A stretch of 64,000 bases of DNA from Mactra quadrangularis (Eukaryota > Mollusca > Bivalvia > Venerida > Mactridae): positions 29,581,866 through 29,645,865 of the forward strand of contig CM046298.1 of NCBI GenBank assembly GCA_025267735.1. Direction: 5' to 3'. The notes beneath the pieces are model-generated. The model did not search any database and was not told where the DNA came from. It was given only the letters and a program-made list of their open reading frames with translations. A program made the translations under genes and the position numbers. Positions 1 through 12,230 of this stretch are shown here, one piece after another (the stretch's first letter is position 1; each line of letters opens with the position of its first letter).

Positions 1-2032
1 TTGACTTTCTAACAATTCATTTAAGGTTTTCCCCCAAGTACTTAAGCTCTTTTGCATCAAGCTACATTCCCATTTTTGTTCACGAATATTTTAATTCAAA
101 TTAACGTTTTGCACTTGCAATTTATTCACAATAAAAATTACTCTAAGAATCGTCTATTTCCTATAAATATTTGAATGTATAAAGTTACGTACACACTTAT
201 ACATATTCATTCCAAATTATAATCAAACTCTATAACTTAAAATCACTCAAGTGAACTTTAAATGTGACACTTTGAAGACGACAACGTCATATCGCCGTAT
301 ATTAAACATCCGGTAAGTGTATTAGACATATCCAAGGTATACAGACGATCCGTCCCCAAGACTATTCGCCCCTTGACGATCCATCCCCGTATGGTACCGT
401 AACTCTAGCCACTGCTTAATATAATTCGATCATTTAATATAGTTTATTACTATCGAAATAAATATGTTACGCATATAACAGGCATTGTCAAAAACATCGT
501 AGGCTCTTTTTACTCCAACAAGTATATAATCATTGCAGTTGTCACGGGTTGAGTTGTCTACGGGTTGAGTTGTCCCGTCTCCATTGAAAAATTTATATGT
601 CCTGAGAGTAACCTCCCTTTTCCTGAAGAGTTTCAAGAACGACAACACAAGCCAGCGTTGTATTACATTTAAATGAGATGTTAATAAGTTTCACGCTTGA
701 ACTACGCCTCTTTGTCTATGTTGAAAATTGTTGAAGCGTAAAAAAGAGTAATCTTATACTTTCTTGTTACCATTGGAACGATGCTGAATTAGCATCGTTC
801 CAAAAAATGAATCAGACTCCACCACAGTAAACCACTAAGTGTGAGTCAAACATGTTCATTAACTATATCAAAGTTCACTAAATAATGTTGATGTACTGTT
901 TAACCAAACAAGCTATTAACTAACTATTCAATGTAAATCATTTGAATCTGAAATCTTATCATTTTATATCCAAACAATTTAACAAATAACACAGTCCATA
1001 ATTGCAAAAGTTAAATCAAGTAACCTATTCTGTCGTGCACAAGTAGAATTCTAAACTTTTTCTAATTTGTACACTTTGCAAGATGTGTACGACAAACAAA
1101 TATATCCATCACTGTCCATAACCACAATATGCAACTCTATTAATATTTTCCATGTTCATTTTGTTTACATCAATTGAAATAAATACAAGATTCACAAATC
1201 CCAACTCATCATTACTAGAGCTTGAACAATAAACACAATTTAACAATCACAGTCCAAAATCACATAAGGCTACCATATAACTACCATAGCTAATCAAGAT
1301 TACATTCAATTCTACAATAATGTGTTAATGAATAATAAATCCAAACTAAAATTTCAATACACAGTCCAAGTATGACAAAATAAATTATAATCATTGTCCA
1401 AAATTAAAACTGCTAAATTCTAATTGTTTAAACTTTCAACCACACATCTAAAGTAAATGACTAAGATACAATGAGAATTGTCTTTACAAGCATGAGATGT
1501 ACCATTACACAGTGCAATGAACCAAAAAAAACAATGCTAAAATTAACCAAGAACCACTGAAGTCTAAACCTTTCCATATTTGGTCAATGTTACTTTCAAT
1601 ACACAGAAAAGCTATGAGTACACAGAACTTGACATTGTTTTTACAACAATCTACCCCGGCCAATAATTTCATACCAATCTTGACTAGTTAACTAAGTATG
1701 TTACAAAAACAAGACATAGACCAAGTGTGTATTATCAATAAATTAGTAACAAGCTAAGCATATGAGGTTATTTTGTCCATTTTTTGTCAACAGTCAAAGC
1801 TTGAATAATTTCACCGTTACCAATTGCTTTGTTTTTGTACTAGAGGTAAATCTGTTATTAAAATATCTTGATTAAAACATATCATACGGCATAAGCAGCT
1901 TTACTCTATCATAAAACACACTTTCGAAAACTCATGGATGTATTACAACAAAAATTTTAACGAACTCATTCACGGTACAAACAATAAAAACAAATGAATC
2001 CTAAGTATCGGTTCAACAATTATAGTTATTAG
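1..2032. other. AT-rich DNA, no gene seen
   Basis: Very AT-rich sequence with frequent stops in all frames. I see no exon with convincing splice borders and no recognisable repeat family. Confidence 0.6.
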
Positions 2033-2757
2033 TATTGTACGACTATATTAAACTGTCCGATTGCATAATTACACGGTAATCGCACACTGTATATATCATT
2101 TTCCGCATTCTATATATAGTAATTGGCAGTAAAAATTACCATGTGTAGGTTAATTTAGTGACGATATATCATCTGGCTGAATGGCCGTACGGTTAAAGTG
2201 CAATGCTACAAAACATCTATTTTTGAAAGAAGTGCGAGTCTGAAACTATATTTGTCAGTTTTTTATTTTTTGTTCTTCGTTTTTTTTTTTTTTTTTTTTT
2301 TTTTTTACATCTATTTTATTGAACAGTATTTTTGGACATAGAAGTACAACATTTCAAAACAGAAAATCATTCAATTTTACTGACTGAGTATGTTGTGCTA
2401 CTGTTATCATCACTTAAAAAGATGCCACTACATTTATAACAATGGCTTCTTCAAGATCTATGATGCACGGGGAGGGGCAATGTGTTTATGCAATCCGCCC
2501 ATGATTTAAATAAAAAAAAAGATAAAATTAAGTTTCTATCGTGATTCGAACCCACGATAAAAAGATTTGTAGTCTGACTGTCCTACCACTCAGCCATACA
2601 AAGTACGATACATTTTGTAAATAAAATATAATACATAAGTGTTATGTGCTTATAATACGCTCTACGTGAACTACTGAAATTAACTGACTATTAAATATAC
2701 CGTGTAATGTGATGTTTTAATTCATGCAATCGGACAGTTCAATATAATCGTACAATA
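2033..2757. mobile_element. Inverted-repeat element enclosing a tRNA-like sequence
   Basis: The left end (2033-2086) and right end (about 2691-2757) are inverted copies. Both read inward from TATTGTACGA, share a block around ACTGTCCGATTGCAT, and end in an ACACGGTA block. About 620 bp lie between the arms, including a 27-base poly-T run (about 2280) and a tRNA-like segment (2530-2600, minus). No protein is visible. A target-site duplication could not be fixed, so the outer border may be off by a few bases. The superfamily is unknown; a MITE-like non-autonomous element is the simplest reading. Confidence 0.6.
2530..2600 (-). repeat. tRNA-like sequence (SINE head or tRNA pseudogene)
   Basis: On the minus strand an A-box-like TGGCTGAGTGGTAGG is followed about 40 nt later by a B-box core GGGTTCGAATC, the layout of a Pol III internal promoter. 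The T-arm and anticodon-arm stems pair poorly and no sound anticodon loop forms, so this is not called as a functional tRNA. Confidence 0.5.
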
Positions 2758-3254
2758 AACAATATTAAACTTGCCCTCAATCAACTATCCTATCAGTTAT
2801 CTGATAAACCAATCAAAAGAACAAATCTAACATTAATTTGATTTAAATAAAAAAAATATTCTGTTCATTAATTTGAGCATAGCACACTATTGTAATACAT
2901 ATGCATCCAGGGCAAATTCAACCAAAACTCAAAATATGGGTTTTTACACATTCATTGATTATGTATAACAACTTTTTGTACACATTATACCATGGAATCA
3001 CAAATTAAAACTTATCCAAATTATTTTTTCAAAATTCCAGCAATACAAATATTTTTTGTCTTCGTGATAAAATTCAGTTGAAATACCAACTAACTCCAAA
3101 ATCTCAAGTACAATAATTACAGTGACAGAACCAACAGAAAAGTTGTGAAATACTATTAACTATCAATGTCCTCTATTTACTATGTTATACACAAAAAAAA
3201 GTCATTATGTCCAAAATCCAAGAGAGAAAAAAGATAGAAGTATCCAGTTCCCAA
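2758..3254. other. AT-rich intergenic DNA, nothing seen
   Basis: No open frame with splice signals, no repeat structure and no RNA gene recognised. Confidence 0.5.
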
Positions 3255-3412
3255 CATAACATAAGAACATACAGAGCTTATTAACCTTCAAGATCAATGA
3301 AAGCCGATACACCATAATATTATATTTTGAGAGACAACATAAGAACATACAGAGCTTATTAACCTTCGAGAGTTTAATGAATGCCGATACACCATATATT
3401 TTGAGAGACAAC
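3255..3412. repeat. Two-unit tandem duplication, about 78 bp
   Basis: The stretch beginning ACATAAGAACATACAGAGCT at about 3259 recurs at 3337, and both copies continue through CCGATACACCATA and TTTTGAGAGACAACA. The copies differ by a few substitutions and a short indel. The overlapping 88-codon minus frame is simply a translation of this repeat. Confidence 0.75.
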
Positions 3413-3739
3413 AATACTGAAGATACCTTGGAAGTTAGAAATTTAATCATAATCCAAGCTTTCAACCCCAAGCAGATTCAAAATATGAAAGCTATCTTAG
3501 GGTTTAAACATAGAGAATCAAATAATACTGGAATGATTTGACAAGTTCATTAGTCCGCCATTATAATTTCACACACGTGACATTTGTATCTTTAATTTTT
3601 TTTTATTTAAACATATCAATTAATGAAAACTGGATGGACTAAATCAATACATTCCTTCTGTCAAAGGGTTTAATAATTCTAAGTTGACACAATTGGTGTG
3701 TTAAAATTCATCAGGGCAGCATATCAAAAATCTTTCGAT

Positions 3740-3900
3740 AATTTCTGCGATTGGACGGCTCATTTCAATAATAAAAATTTGGTCATTAATATCATGATGA
3801 GAAGGTCACCTGAATGTGACCTTCGTTTGGAAAAGGCCAGATCTAAATTTGCAAGTAGACGAGCGGAAAATTTTAGATCAGGTTTTAATAAGATTGATAT
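3740..3900 (+). repeat. Dispersed repeat, inverted homolog near 29.3 kb
   Basis: This segment is clearly homologous to the reverse complement of 29235-29440. Shared blocks include TCTGCGATTGG, GGCTCATTTCAA, the inverted pair AAGGTCACCTGAA/TGTGACCTT, and GGAAAAGGCCAGATCTAAAT. It lies inside an 88-codon plus-strand frame, which I therefore treat as repeat-derived and not a gene. Confidence 0.65.
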
Positions 3901-3974
3901 ACATCTATATATTTTTCTTTCTCAGTTGACAAAATACACCCATTCTCCTAAGATTAAGCACTAAAATTGAATGC

Positions 3975-4065
3975 AGTTTGGGTTTTACAGCCCACCAACA
4001 CAGAAAGGTCATATCGCGCCGAAAGCAATTAATGATACTATTAATTCAAATGGAATCGATGATGT
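3975..4065 (+). repeat. Dispersed repeat shared with 7115-7215
   Basis: The blocks GGGTTTTACAGCCCACCAACAC and GGTCATATCGCGCCGA, then AATGATACTA, recur at 7127-7215 after a TTTG-rich lead-in. This has the character of a SINE or LINE 3' part. No coding content. Confidence 0.6.
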
Positions 4066-4299
4066 AAAGCTCTATATCTTATTATTTACATCTATTTCCT
4101 TCAAAAAGTTAAGTAATGCATATGATGGTACAGACTCAAAAAGTCCTTTAAGTGAGTTAACTTTAAAATGTTTTTCACTGATGTATCTATAATCCTTACA
4201 GCAGGCATCGACCTTACCACTTTTTATCAGGTAGCCCAGGGGACTATAGTGCGTACAATTTGACCCCAACCTCACCTTTCACATTTGCATCTAATTATC

Positions 4300-5587
4300 A
4301 CCTACACATATCCCGGTGAAAATCAATACCATGCCTACTCTACACTTCGACTCGTTACGTATTTGAAATATAATTTAACATGTACAGAGTATACACAGCC
4401 CGCATGTATAACAACTTACGATTCAAACGGGAAACTCGTGTTCTTACATTTTTGATAACAATAATAATAAATGGGTGTGGGGATAGTGATTGTGGGGCTA
4501 AAACCAACAACCTTTGAATTGGTAGCTAGCCTCATCGTACAATCCTCTAGTCCAGCCTATGTGCAATAGACACTCGTTGTACGCTTTAAATGTACTTTAA
4601 AATTAATCCGTGTTAAAATTAAATTCGAGCCTTGTCAATAAAATCCAATTGTCATCGAGCATTAATACTACATTCGTATTCAATGTAATGAATATTCTTG
4701 CATAAAGGTCAGGTCGGGGTCAATGTGTCCGCACTATACCTACAAGAAAAATTAACTAGCCACCAACAATTTTGGGTAGCCCCTCTGCAAGGTTCCATTT
4801 ATAATGGTCTTAAAAATAGGGGGATCAAGATGAAAATTATGGCCATGCATAAACAGGCTTTTTCACCTCATTGAGTACGAGTCCTGTACCCCTCTTATTT
4901 GGAATTTTTAGCCGTCGATGAACAAGTGTTTTGTGTTTAAATACAGAAATGTACAATATCTGCATCATTCGGCCTTTTAACAATACTGTGCCATTGTTGA
5001 TAGGCCTTACAAGAAAGAAGGTATATTGTAGTTGGGTTATTGACCATTTTTCAAACTCCTACAAATTGTCATTTGAAATCATCTTTGGTCACTTTATCTG
5101 CTTTAGCTTTATGAAAATGTGATTAGAATTACAAGCAACTTAGTTACAAAATGATAGAATGACATCATTGATATGCAAAAATATAGTTCAGAAATAAAGA
5201 ATCTACATGTACATGTACTTTAAGGTCTGACTTTGAATCGGCATATTTCTAAGTCATTTATTTAACCATAAATGAAAACAGGCATAGCATATATGGACTT
5301 ATTCAAAGAAAAAACTTTGAAGGTAATTTAGAAATCCATAAGAAAGTACTTTAACTTTGATTGTATTGCTAAGAACTATAAGTCACCTTTTACTAACTAA
5401 TGCCTCAGATGCTAGAAGTCTTTGCTATTAGGATCTTATGTTGACCTGAAGCGTACAGAATAGCACAGATAAGGGCCCAGCATATAATCATTACTATTAA
5501 TATTTACCCCATATTTAATGTTTTGCATATGCAATCTTAGAGTACTTGAAATTTTGATATCAAATATAAACTCTAACCAATTAAATA
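4300..5587. other. Intergenic DNA, no gene seen
   Basis: AT-rich; short frames only (up to 63 codons), none with plausible splice sites or motifs. Confidence 0.5.
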
Positions 5588-6798
5588 CAGTCAAACCTGC
5601 ATTAGCGACCCTCTGTATAATGCGACTATCTGTTGATTCCGACCTAATTTGGCGTGTTCCACAACGCAAAATTAGGTCGGAATCAACAGATAATATATTA
5701 AACTTGTATATTACGATTCTCTGTCTAAGGCGACATCGAGGCATCAGACTCTGTACATTACCACCGTGTCTAGGGAGTGTAGGACAACAGGATAATTTCA
5801 GTTTTTCTCGAGTTGTCTTTCTTGCGGGAACCAAGATTATGTTTGTTGTGAAAAAATGGCTACGCCAGGAAAGAAAAACTGGTCAATTTGACTTTGCAAC
5901 AAAAAGTGAGACAATTCAGCTGCTGGAGCAGGGTAGACCGGCGTATGAGTGGTAGAAGACTTCAGTGTAGGTAAAACACAAATACAGAACTTGAGAAAAT
6001 GCTAAGTCGAGGCGTTACAGAATTTTGAAACTGCGCCAAATGTATCAAAACGACATAGACATTTCACTGGGAACGAAGATGTCAACAATCTCACATACCA
6101 ATTGTTTAAAGACGCAGTTTCACGGCCAATTCCTGTTAGCGGTCCTCATCTACTATCCAAAGTACTCCATTTCCCTACAGACTTGAGACTTGATAATTTC
6201 AAGGCATCAAATAAATGGCTTCAGAGTTTCATTAAAAGATACAATATTGTGTTTGGTTCTCAGAGTGGGGAGAGAGGTGATAGTGACGTCAATCTAGACT
6301 GTGTGAATGATTGGAAACAAAAACTTCCAGATACTTGTAAGGAATACTCATATTCAGACATTTTTAATATGGATGAAACTGGTTTGTTTTCTTCGACAAA
6401 GTACAAGAAAAACATTTTATACTAAGGGGGAGGATTTTGCCAGCAGAAAACATTCAAAAGAAAGTATCACATTTGGTTTGTGTGCAAGCATGAACGGTTA
6501 AAAGTTACAACCTATTGTCATGGGGAAATCAAATAATCGAGGTGCTTTGGTAAGATGAACATGAAAAATTTATCTGAACATTATTATTAATATGAGAAAG
6601 CTTGGATGACAGATAAAGATTTTATAGATTTTAAAGATTAACCTTTGTGTTGGATACATTGTTCTTCCGCATAGCTTGTTAAATAAATAGTGACCACAAA
6701 ACTTGAGTTGTATTTGTACCCTGCGTATTGTGACCCTCTGTCTAATGTGACTTGGTTGGCTAACTCCGAGTGAAGGTCACAATACACAGGTTTCACTG
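5588..6798 (+). mobile_element. Decayed Tigger/pogo (Tc1-mariner superfamily) transposon
   Basis: The left terminus CAGTCAAACCTGCATTAGCG and the reverse complement of the right terminus (CAGTGAAACCTGTGTATTG) are matching terminal repeats. TA dinucleotides flank both ends (5586-5587 and 6799-6800), as expected for pogo/Tigger. The 1211-bp interior carries a broken CENP-B/DDE-type transposase in the same orientation. Autonomous Tigger elements are roughly twice this length, so the DDE part is deleted. A perfect 22-bp inverted pair (5629-5650 and 5669-5690) sits just inside the left end. Confidence 0.85.
5856..6425 (+). pseudogene. Tigger transposase relic (CENP-B-like HTH, start of DDE_1)
   Basis: A likely start codon at 5856 opens MATPGKKNWS and then hits a stop. 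The helix-turn-helix part continues in another frame (KSETIQLLEQGRPAYEW). The second DNA-binding part follows from about 6100: KASNKWLQSFIKRYNIVFG, then SGERGD. The first catalytic block is visible as IFNMDETGLF near 6365-6395, whose D is the first acidic residue of the DDE triad in this family. At least two frameshifts or stops separate these pieces, and the rest of the catalytic domain is missing. The family assignment rests on domain order and the MDETGLF block. The protein cannot be functional. Confidence 0.85.
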
Positions 6799-6839
6799 TA
6801 TATGGTGTAATAAAAAAAACAAATGGCTCTATGAGATTT

Positions 6840-7690
6840 AGATACGAATTCAATTGAACTTAAAACTAGTAAGGAGTAGGGTGAAGAGGTAGTAACCATG
6901 ACAGACAATATCTAATTCTCTGGTATTAACTTTTATGAATGTTACATTAAAATCAAACTATTTGTCTTTGGTATTCCTTTAATAAATACTAAAAACACTA
7001 GGAAACTTTTTCAGAATAATACATGTATCACTCATCAGCACCTCTCTAAAACTATAATGGACCAGACCTGTTGCCTTTTTGATCAATAAATACAGTTCTA
7101 ATAATTGGTTTTTGTTTGTTTGTTTGTTTGGGTTTTACGGCGCACCAACACAAAAAGGTCATATCGCGCCGACAGCCATCAATGATACTAATAATTCAAA
7201 CTATATTAATGATGTACAACTTCTAATAATTGGGTTACCTAAGCTTTAGACTTACAACATTTAACTTCACTTAAATTAGCCTGAAAAAGTAGGCACAGAG
7301 CCCCCTGCAAATTATAATGAACCTAACAATTTGACATTTAGCATGAAGCAGGATCAGGACCCTATAAAACTTGAATGGACCAAACCTATTGACTTTCTGA
7401 TGCATGCATATAGTTAGATTAATTGGGTAAAAGAGGCTTAGAACTAAACAACTTCCTAACTATTAAAATAACCCTGCAAAAACTTGGGTCAGCTTCCCAA
7501 TGAAATTGTTATGGATCAAACCTTTTTTTGTATAAAATAGTCTTTATAATTTTATTAAATTATGCTATAGGTCTAACAAAAATACAACAACATATATGAT
7601 TTAATTGAGCCTATCCAGTACTTTGGGCATTATTATTGTTAAAATGTAAAAACTTCTCCCCAGTCTACCTGTTAAAATAATGGATTGACA
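6840..7690 (+). repeat. Dispersed repeat, homolog at 19025-19400
   Basis: Shared landmarks with 19025-19400, in the same order: GAATTCAATTGAACTTAA (here) against AAATTCAATTGAATTTAA, TTTGTCTTTGGTATT, AATGGACCAG, AAATTATGCTA, and CTCCC..GTC.TACCTG. No coding capacity. The 3975-4065-like repeat at 7115-7215 is inserted in it. Confidence 0.55.
7115..7215 (+). repeat. Dispersed repeat shared with 3975-4065
   Basis: A (TTTG)n run leads into GGGTTTTACGGCGCACCAACAC and GGTCATATCGCGCCGACAGC. The second copy lies at 3975. This looks like the end of a dispersed retroelement. Confidence 0.6.
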
Positions 7691-8001
7691 TGCATTATTT
7701 TATATTGTGAAAAACTGAGAACGTTCACTTTCCTTTTTTATTCTATTAAAATGACACAAAAAGTGTGTAGTTTTCAATAATCGCGATAAGAATTTGACCA
7801 CCGTTCTGCTTTAATTTAAAAATAAACGTTATAACTCGGCAATTGGTGAAACCTTTTAGACGTGAAAACCCTAAATTTAGTGATGAAATGTACAATCTTT
7901 ACAACTGACGTGATATTTAGGTAATTGGAACAAAATATTTGTATGCAACAACATTTCAGAAACATTTTGGTATAATTATCTTCGTCCTCGGACATTCAAT
8001 A

Positions 8002-8425
8002 CAGGGCTTTTTTAGCCTATCTCACGGGGCGGAATATGGGCCCCATTCCCAATGCCAAATAACTACCATTTTTCCCAATTTGAAGAAAAAAAATTCCAAT
8101 CTTGTTAAATAATTCCCTGTGAACAGGATGCCTTTTGCCAACAAATGGAACCATGAGAGTTCATGTAAAAACAATAAATAATATAGTATTTGCATTGAAA
8201 GCCTCACTGAATTGTAAGAACAAACAGTTACTCTTTAAAAGCACTGCAACACTTTCAGAGACGCCAAAGCAAGGCATATAAAGGTTTAATGCAGAAAACT
8301 TAATGATGAAATTTTCCAATTGGGTTGATTTTCTATATTTTATTCCCAAATCGGACTATTTACAGTGTTAAAAATTCCCAATTTGGGCAGGGGCTTTTTT
8401 CCCAAATCCCCCTGAAAAAGCCCTG
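8002..8425. mobile_element. MITE with CAGGGCTTTTT ends and 5-bp TSD
   Basis: The termini are CAGGGCTTTTTTAG and its inverted partner CTGAAAAAGCCCTG. The 5-bp sequence CAATA flanks both sides (7997-8001 and 8426-8430). The interior of about 424 bp has no transposase and is rich in TTCCCAATTTG-type inverted blocks. Superfamily not assigned. Confidence 0.7.
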
Positions 8426-8842
8426 CAATATCTCAAATATGTGGGTTTAATGTACTTGCATGCCTGTTTTCAGCGCGAACCATTGTGACGTTCGTGACGT
8501 CGTGAAAAAAACGACAATGTGGCTAAGGTTACCAGAAAAACAAACAAGAAGCATTAAGGTATCTGCCTGCCAACTTTTATCATAATTGGTGATCAAAATA
8601 TTCTTTTCGTTTTTCCCTCTGAGTAAGGTACCGACCCACCTTAAATAGCCAATTCAGATACGATACTTGGACACTTTAACAAAATCTATTTTTAGAACGA
8701 AGATCGATAAATCTTTTTTGAGAAATGAAGTTGACTGTTCATAATTCTGATCATTAAATATTTCAGATAAAGCATCAAATATTTTTATCAGCATAGTTCA
8801 AAATACGAGTAGCCCGTCGGACTACGTGCTCAAAATTTTAGG

Positions 8843-9230
8843 TAGTCCCCCAAACAATTAGATAGCCTCGGGCTATCGGACCAGCGTAAAGATCGAGGCC
8901 TGCCTTACAGTCAAGGAGAACGTGTTTTACATTGAAATGCTGGTCACCTGGTGTACACTTAGGCGCTTCCTCTTTTTTTAGAAGGTATGAATGAGTTAAT
9001 CTGGTATGACCAATTCTACATTGCATAATCACTACTTGGTCTCGGCAATTAATATTATTGACGAAGATGAATCAAGGCTTGGCTTTATGTCATGTAATTT
9101 ATTGAAAATAGCATAGTTCCACATTGTTTGCCATTTTGACTTAACCAATGAATTTATAGAGCATTTGAAGTCACTGCTTGGTAATTTGACTACTGGTTCT
9201 TGGAAAGGAGACCCGTCACATCACTTCTGA
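8843..9230 (-). mobile_element. LINE (non-LTR) C-terminal fragment
   Basis: The minus-strand frame contains CRIGHTRLTHSYLLKKEE, then a Cys/His segment with VKHVLLDCKAG. This matches the C-terminal end of non-LTR retrotransposon ORF2 proteins (family knowledge: GHTRLTH...C..C...TVKHIL..C). Upstream on the same strand, in another frame, is WQTMWNYAIFNKLHDIKP, typical of the preceding linker. The pieces are separated by stops and the fragment is truncated at both ends. Confidence 0.75.
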
Positions 9231-9239
9231 GTAAAATTT

Positions 9240-10766
9240 AGAATTATTTCATCGAGTTGAATACCTTATATCTTTTCTTAAACAAAACTTTTGCTTTTTG
9301 ATGGAACTTTTGTATTTGTTTTATAAGACAATTGAATCATTTTCTAATAAAAATTTATGATAATTTGGAGTTTGTAATGCGACTGGCACCAGTGAATCTT
9401 ACATTTCATGACTCACCATTAGTGATTGTCAGATTGCCTCCGACGACCTATACTTTAGTTCAGACAATTAGTTCCTGCTATTAAACGTATGGTTCAGGCA
9501 AGTTCAAGTATAATTAGCAGCCCATTTTAGCAACCTAATTTTAAAATCAATGTAAAAACCTGCAACTTGCAGAAATTGTCAATAATGAATAACATGTTCA
9601 GAAAAGATATATCCATATAGTATAAAATTGATATTCTTGAATTCAGAAACACAAAAATGATGGGCAAAAATATCTATGACACTTATATTTAGGTAATACC
9701 AAGACGGCACACTGGATACCCAAAAAGAAAGAAATAACAGTTACTAGAAGGAGTGCAAAAAGCAGTTCTTGCAGTTCCCGAGTCCCACCCTAAGACCCAT
9801 TTACAACCCAGAAACCCCAAATCAGAAACAATTATGCTTGATGATAAACACAAAATGTAAATACATGATATACAATACACAAACTAAAGTGACATGTTGA
9901 AAAGTACGATATACAAGACCGTCTTTAGTTACTACATTCCAAAGTCCAAGTTGATGGAGAGCAAATGTTATTTGATTTTAACTATAAAGCATTAATTTAA
10001 TTTACTTACATAACAAAATTGTTAACCTTTTAAATAAATGCCGAGAGTCTATTTTTAAAGTCATAGTTATTGAATATTGCTCCAGTATTAGAGAAAGATC
10101 TGAACACAGTTGATAATCAAAACTCACAATATTTTTCTGCATTGTTTAAAAAAAAGCCAAAAGTAAACATTTAACTTGAATTAAATCTTCAAAAATTTAA
10201 CAAATATAATGAATTCTCTTTAATAGTTAAAAAAACTTCAGAAACAATGTACAATACATGTATATAGGATGACATTAAGCTGTTTACAATAAATTACAGC
10301 TTTAGATTAACTGAATGCAACAATTGTCTTATTTTTCAGAGTTTTTTTCCTGTAAGTCTAACACTAATCATCACATATTTATGTTACTTGAAGATCAAAA
10401 GGCTTAATCATTAAATTTGATTAAGTCTTACAAAAATACCTGTATAATAAAGGATTTAAAACATTATTGCATTCAGTTGACAAAAGCAAAATTAATATTT
10501 AACAAAAATCCAGATTTGATCTCTTCTCTCCAATATATGTTGTTTCATTTATAACCAGCTTTGTCAAATATATTCCAAGTATCATGTAGAGATACTGTTG
10601 TATGATATTCTCCAAATATACACATTATGGCATTTGCTGAAGCTGGTTTCTCTGGACTCGAGTGATTAATATAGTTAAATATATATTTTCTGGATTCTGA
10701 ATCTCAAGTCTTCATTTCAAAATTTACAACAATTACAAATGATAATAAAGAAAAAAGATAACTTAC
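9240..10766. other. Probable intron/3' region of the 12-kb gene; no firm exon
   Basis: AT-rich. Only 9690-9850 stands out as less AT-rich. On the minus strand it has a pyrimidine-rich run ending in GGGTATCCAG that could be an acceptor in phase with the exon at 10767. That would add only VCRLGIT before a stop, so I do not annotate it as coding. Confidence 0.35.
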
Positions 10767-10817
10767 CCTCGATGATCTCAGGGGCTGTGGAGGACTCCTT
10801 CACATCCGAAGATATGC
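10767..10817 (-). CDS. Coding exon 2 of unrecognised minus-strand gene
   Basis: A 51-nt exon preceded by acceptor CTTAATTCCAG and followed by a textbook donor GAGG|GTAAGT. Joined to the exon at 12039-12108 (phase 1 to phase 1), the frame stays open and reads C-ISSDVKESSTAPEIIE before the next junction. No domain is recognised. The short acidic, Ser/Thr-rich stretch is uninformative. Later exons were not found with confidence in the 10.7 kb to the window edge. Confidence 0.6.
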
Positions 10818-12038
10818 CTGGAATTAAGAACAGAAAACAATTATAAACTTTTGGTAAACAAAATGTGTTGAAACATTTTCACAAAAGATTTCAAATTATT
10901 ACAGTTTAAATGTTTAAAGTTCTCAATTCTTAAATCAAATTAAATCTACTCAGAGTATATCTGGAAAACTCTTATTAATTAATCATCAAGTTGGATGATG
11001 GTTCGAATCCAAACTTCAAGGTTTCCAAGTTCAAGAAACTTCAAATCCGCTGAAGAACCAATGTTGGAAATGTGGAGTATTAAGGAAGCAATCACTTAAA
11101 GAGTTAAAATTTTTCACAAAAGATTCCACGACATATCATCTGTCTGCTCAAGTTATTAAATCAAAATCTTGCAGTACATTAAAGTAAATGAATAAAGAGT
11201 CTTTAATCAGTAAGTGAACAAGTTGATGTCAACAATGACTGGAGTTTATGTAATAAAATAAATATTCAAAATAAAATCATCACAGCATCAACCAAGTTGA
11301 CATTATATGGATGAAATATTTTTCCTTTGCTCCAACAAAATCCTGATAGTATACACAAAGCTGTACTCGTAAACATAGCTGTAAACTTTCCATTTATATA
11401 CATGTAAACATATAACATATACAACAAGATACAATTAGGATAGACAGTTTTCAGAAAGTACATTTAGCAAATTATTAAAGTAGTTCATTCATGACATGTA
11501 GCCAAGTAGAAGTCTTGGTCAGACCAAGGCCTCTCAGACTATGACTTGACAGTTTCTCACAATTATCAAATAATTATCTAAATGATGGTCAATAATTATT
11601 AATTTAAGATATCAATAAGTATCAGTAATACAGTATCATGATTCCATGTCCATGAACATACAAGTAGATGACAACTAAACAGGAACTTATACAGATTTGC
11701 TATCCTAAGTAGGCAATTGTTTTAAATCCAAGATAAATTCATAATCTAGCCTAGAACATGTTTAAGACATTCAGCAGGTTCACTTAGAGCCTGGCATACA
11801 GGTTCATGACATGGTATGGCATTGGTGTAATTATGTTGAAATTGAATTCATTTTCCTGGTGGCTAGTTTCCGGAATGAAGATATGTTAATTGTTCTTTAT
11901 CAAAATAAATAGTATAATACTTATCATAGTAATATAAGATCAAGAAGTTATCCAAGAATCATGTCAACAAAAAAGACCGCCATTTTTAATGGCCGCCATT
12001 AAAATTCAACATTGCACAAGAAAATGAAAAATACTTAC
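10818..12038 (-). other. Intron 1 of the 12-kb gene
   Basis: The interval is bounded by donor CTTCT|GTAAGT and acceptor TTCCAG|GC on the minus strand, about 1.2 kb. It is AT-rich, with no transposon ends or RNA genes noticed. Confidence 0.5.
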
Positions 12039-12108
12039 AGAAGTTCCCCCAGCCCCACGAGATCATCTCCCTCACACCACTCGCACAACACAGCACCAAA
12101 GCAGCCAT
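12039..12108 (-). CDS. First coding exon of unrecognised minus-strand gene
   Basis: The ATG at 12108 opens a 23-codon frame (MAALVLCCASGVREMISWGW, then GNF) ending at a strong donor T|GTAAGT. The segment is less AT-rich than its surroundings. A TATA box and CRE lie about 125-155 bp upstream in the correct orientation, which decides this start. With the exon at 10767 it gives about 40 residues of continuous protein. The first dozen residues are fairly hydrophobic but too short to call a signal peptide. I do not recognise the family. Confidence 0.6.
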
Positions 12109-12230
12109 ACCAGTAATCTACGTAACGCTAGGTAGTCTCTCGTCAGCAGATCAGAAGAATCAAGTCTTTCAAGTAATCTGTAATCAGATAAAGCAAAAGA
12201 GATTAATTCTGAAGACATTTTCGCGCGCAA

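Noticed and set aside
5436..5834. 132-codon minus frame overlapping the Tigger left end
   Set aside because: Spans the terminal repeat and palindrome of the transposon. No motif, and antisense to the transposase.
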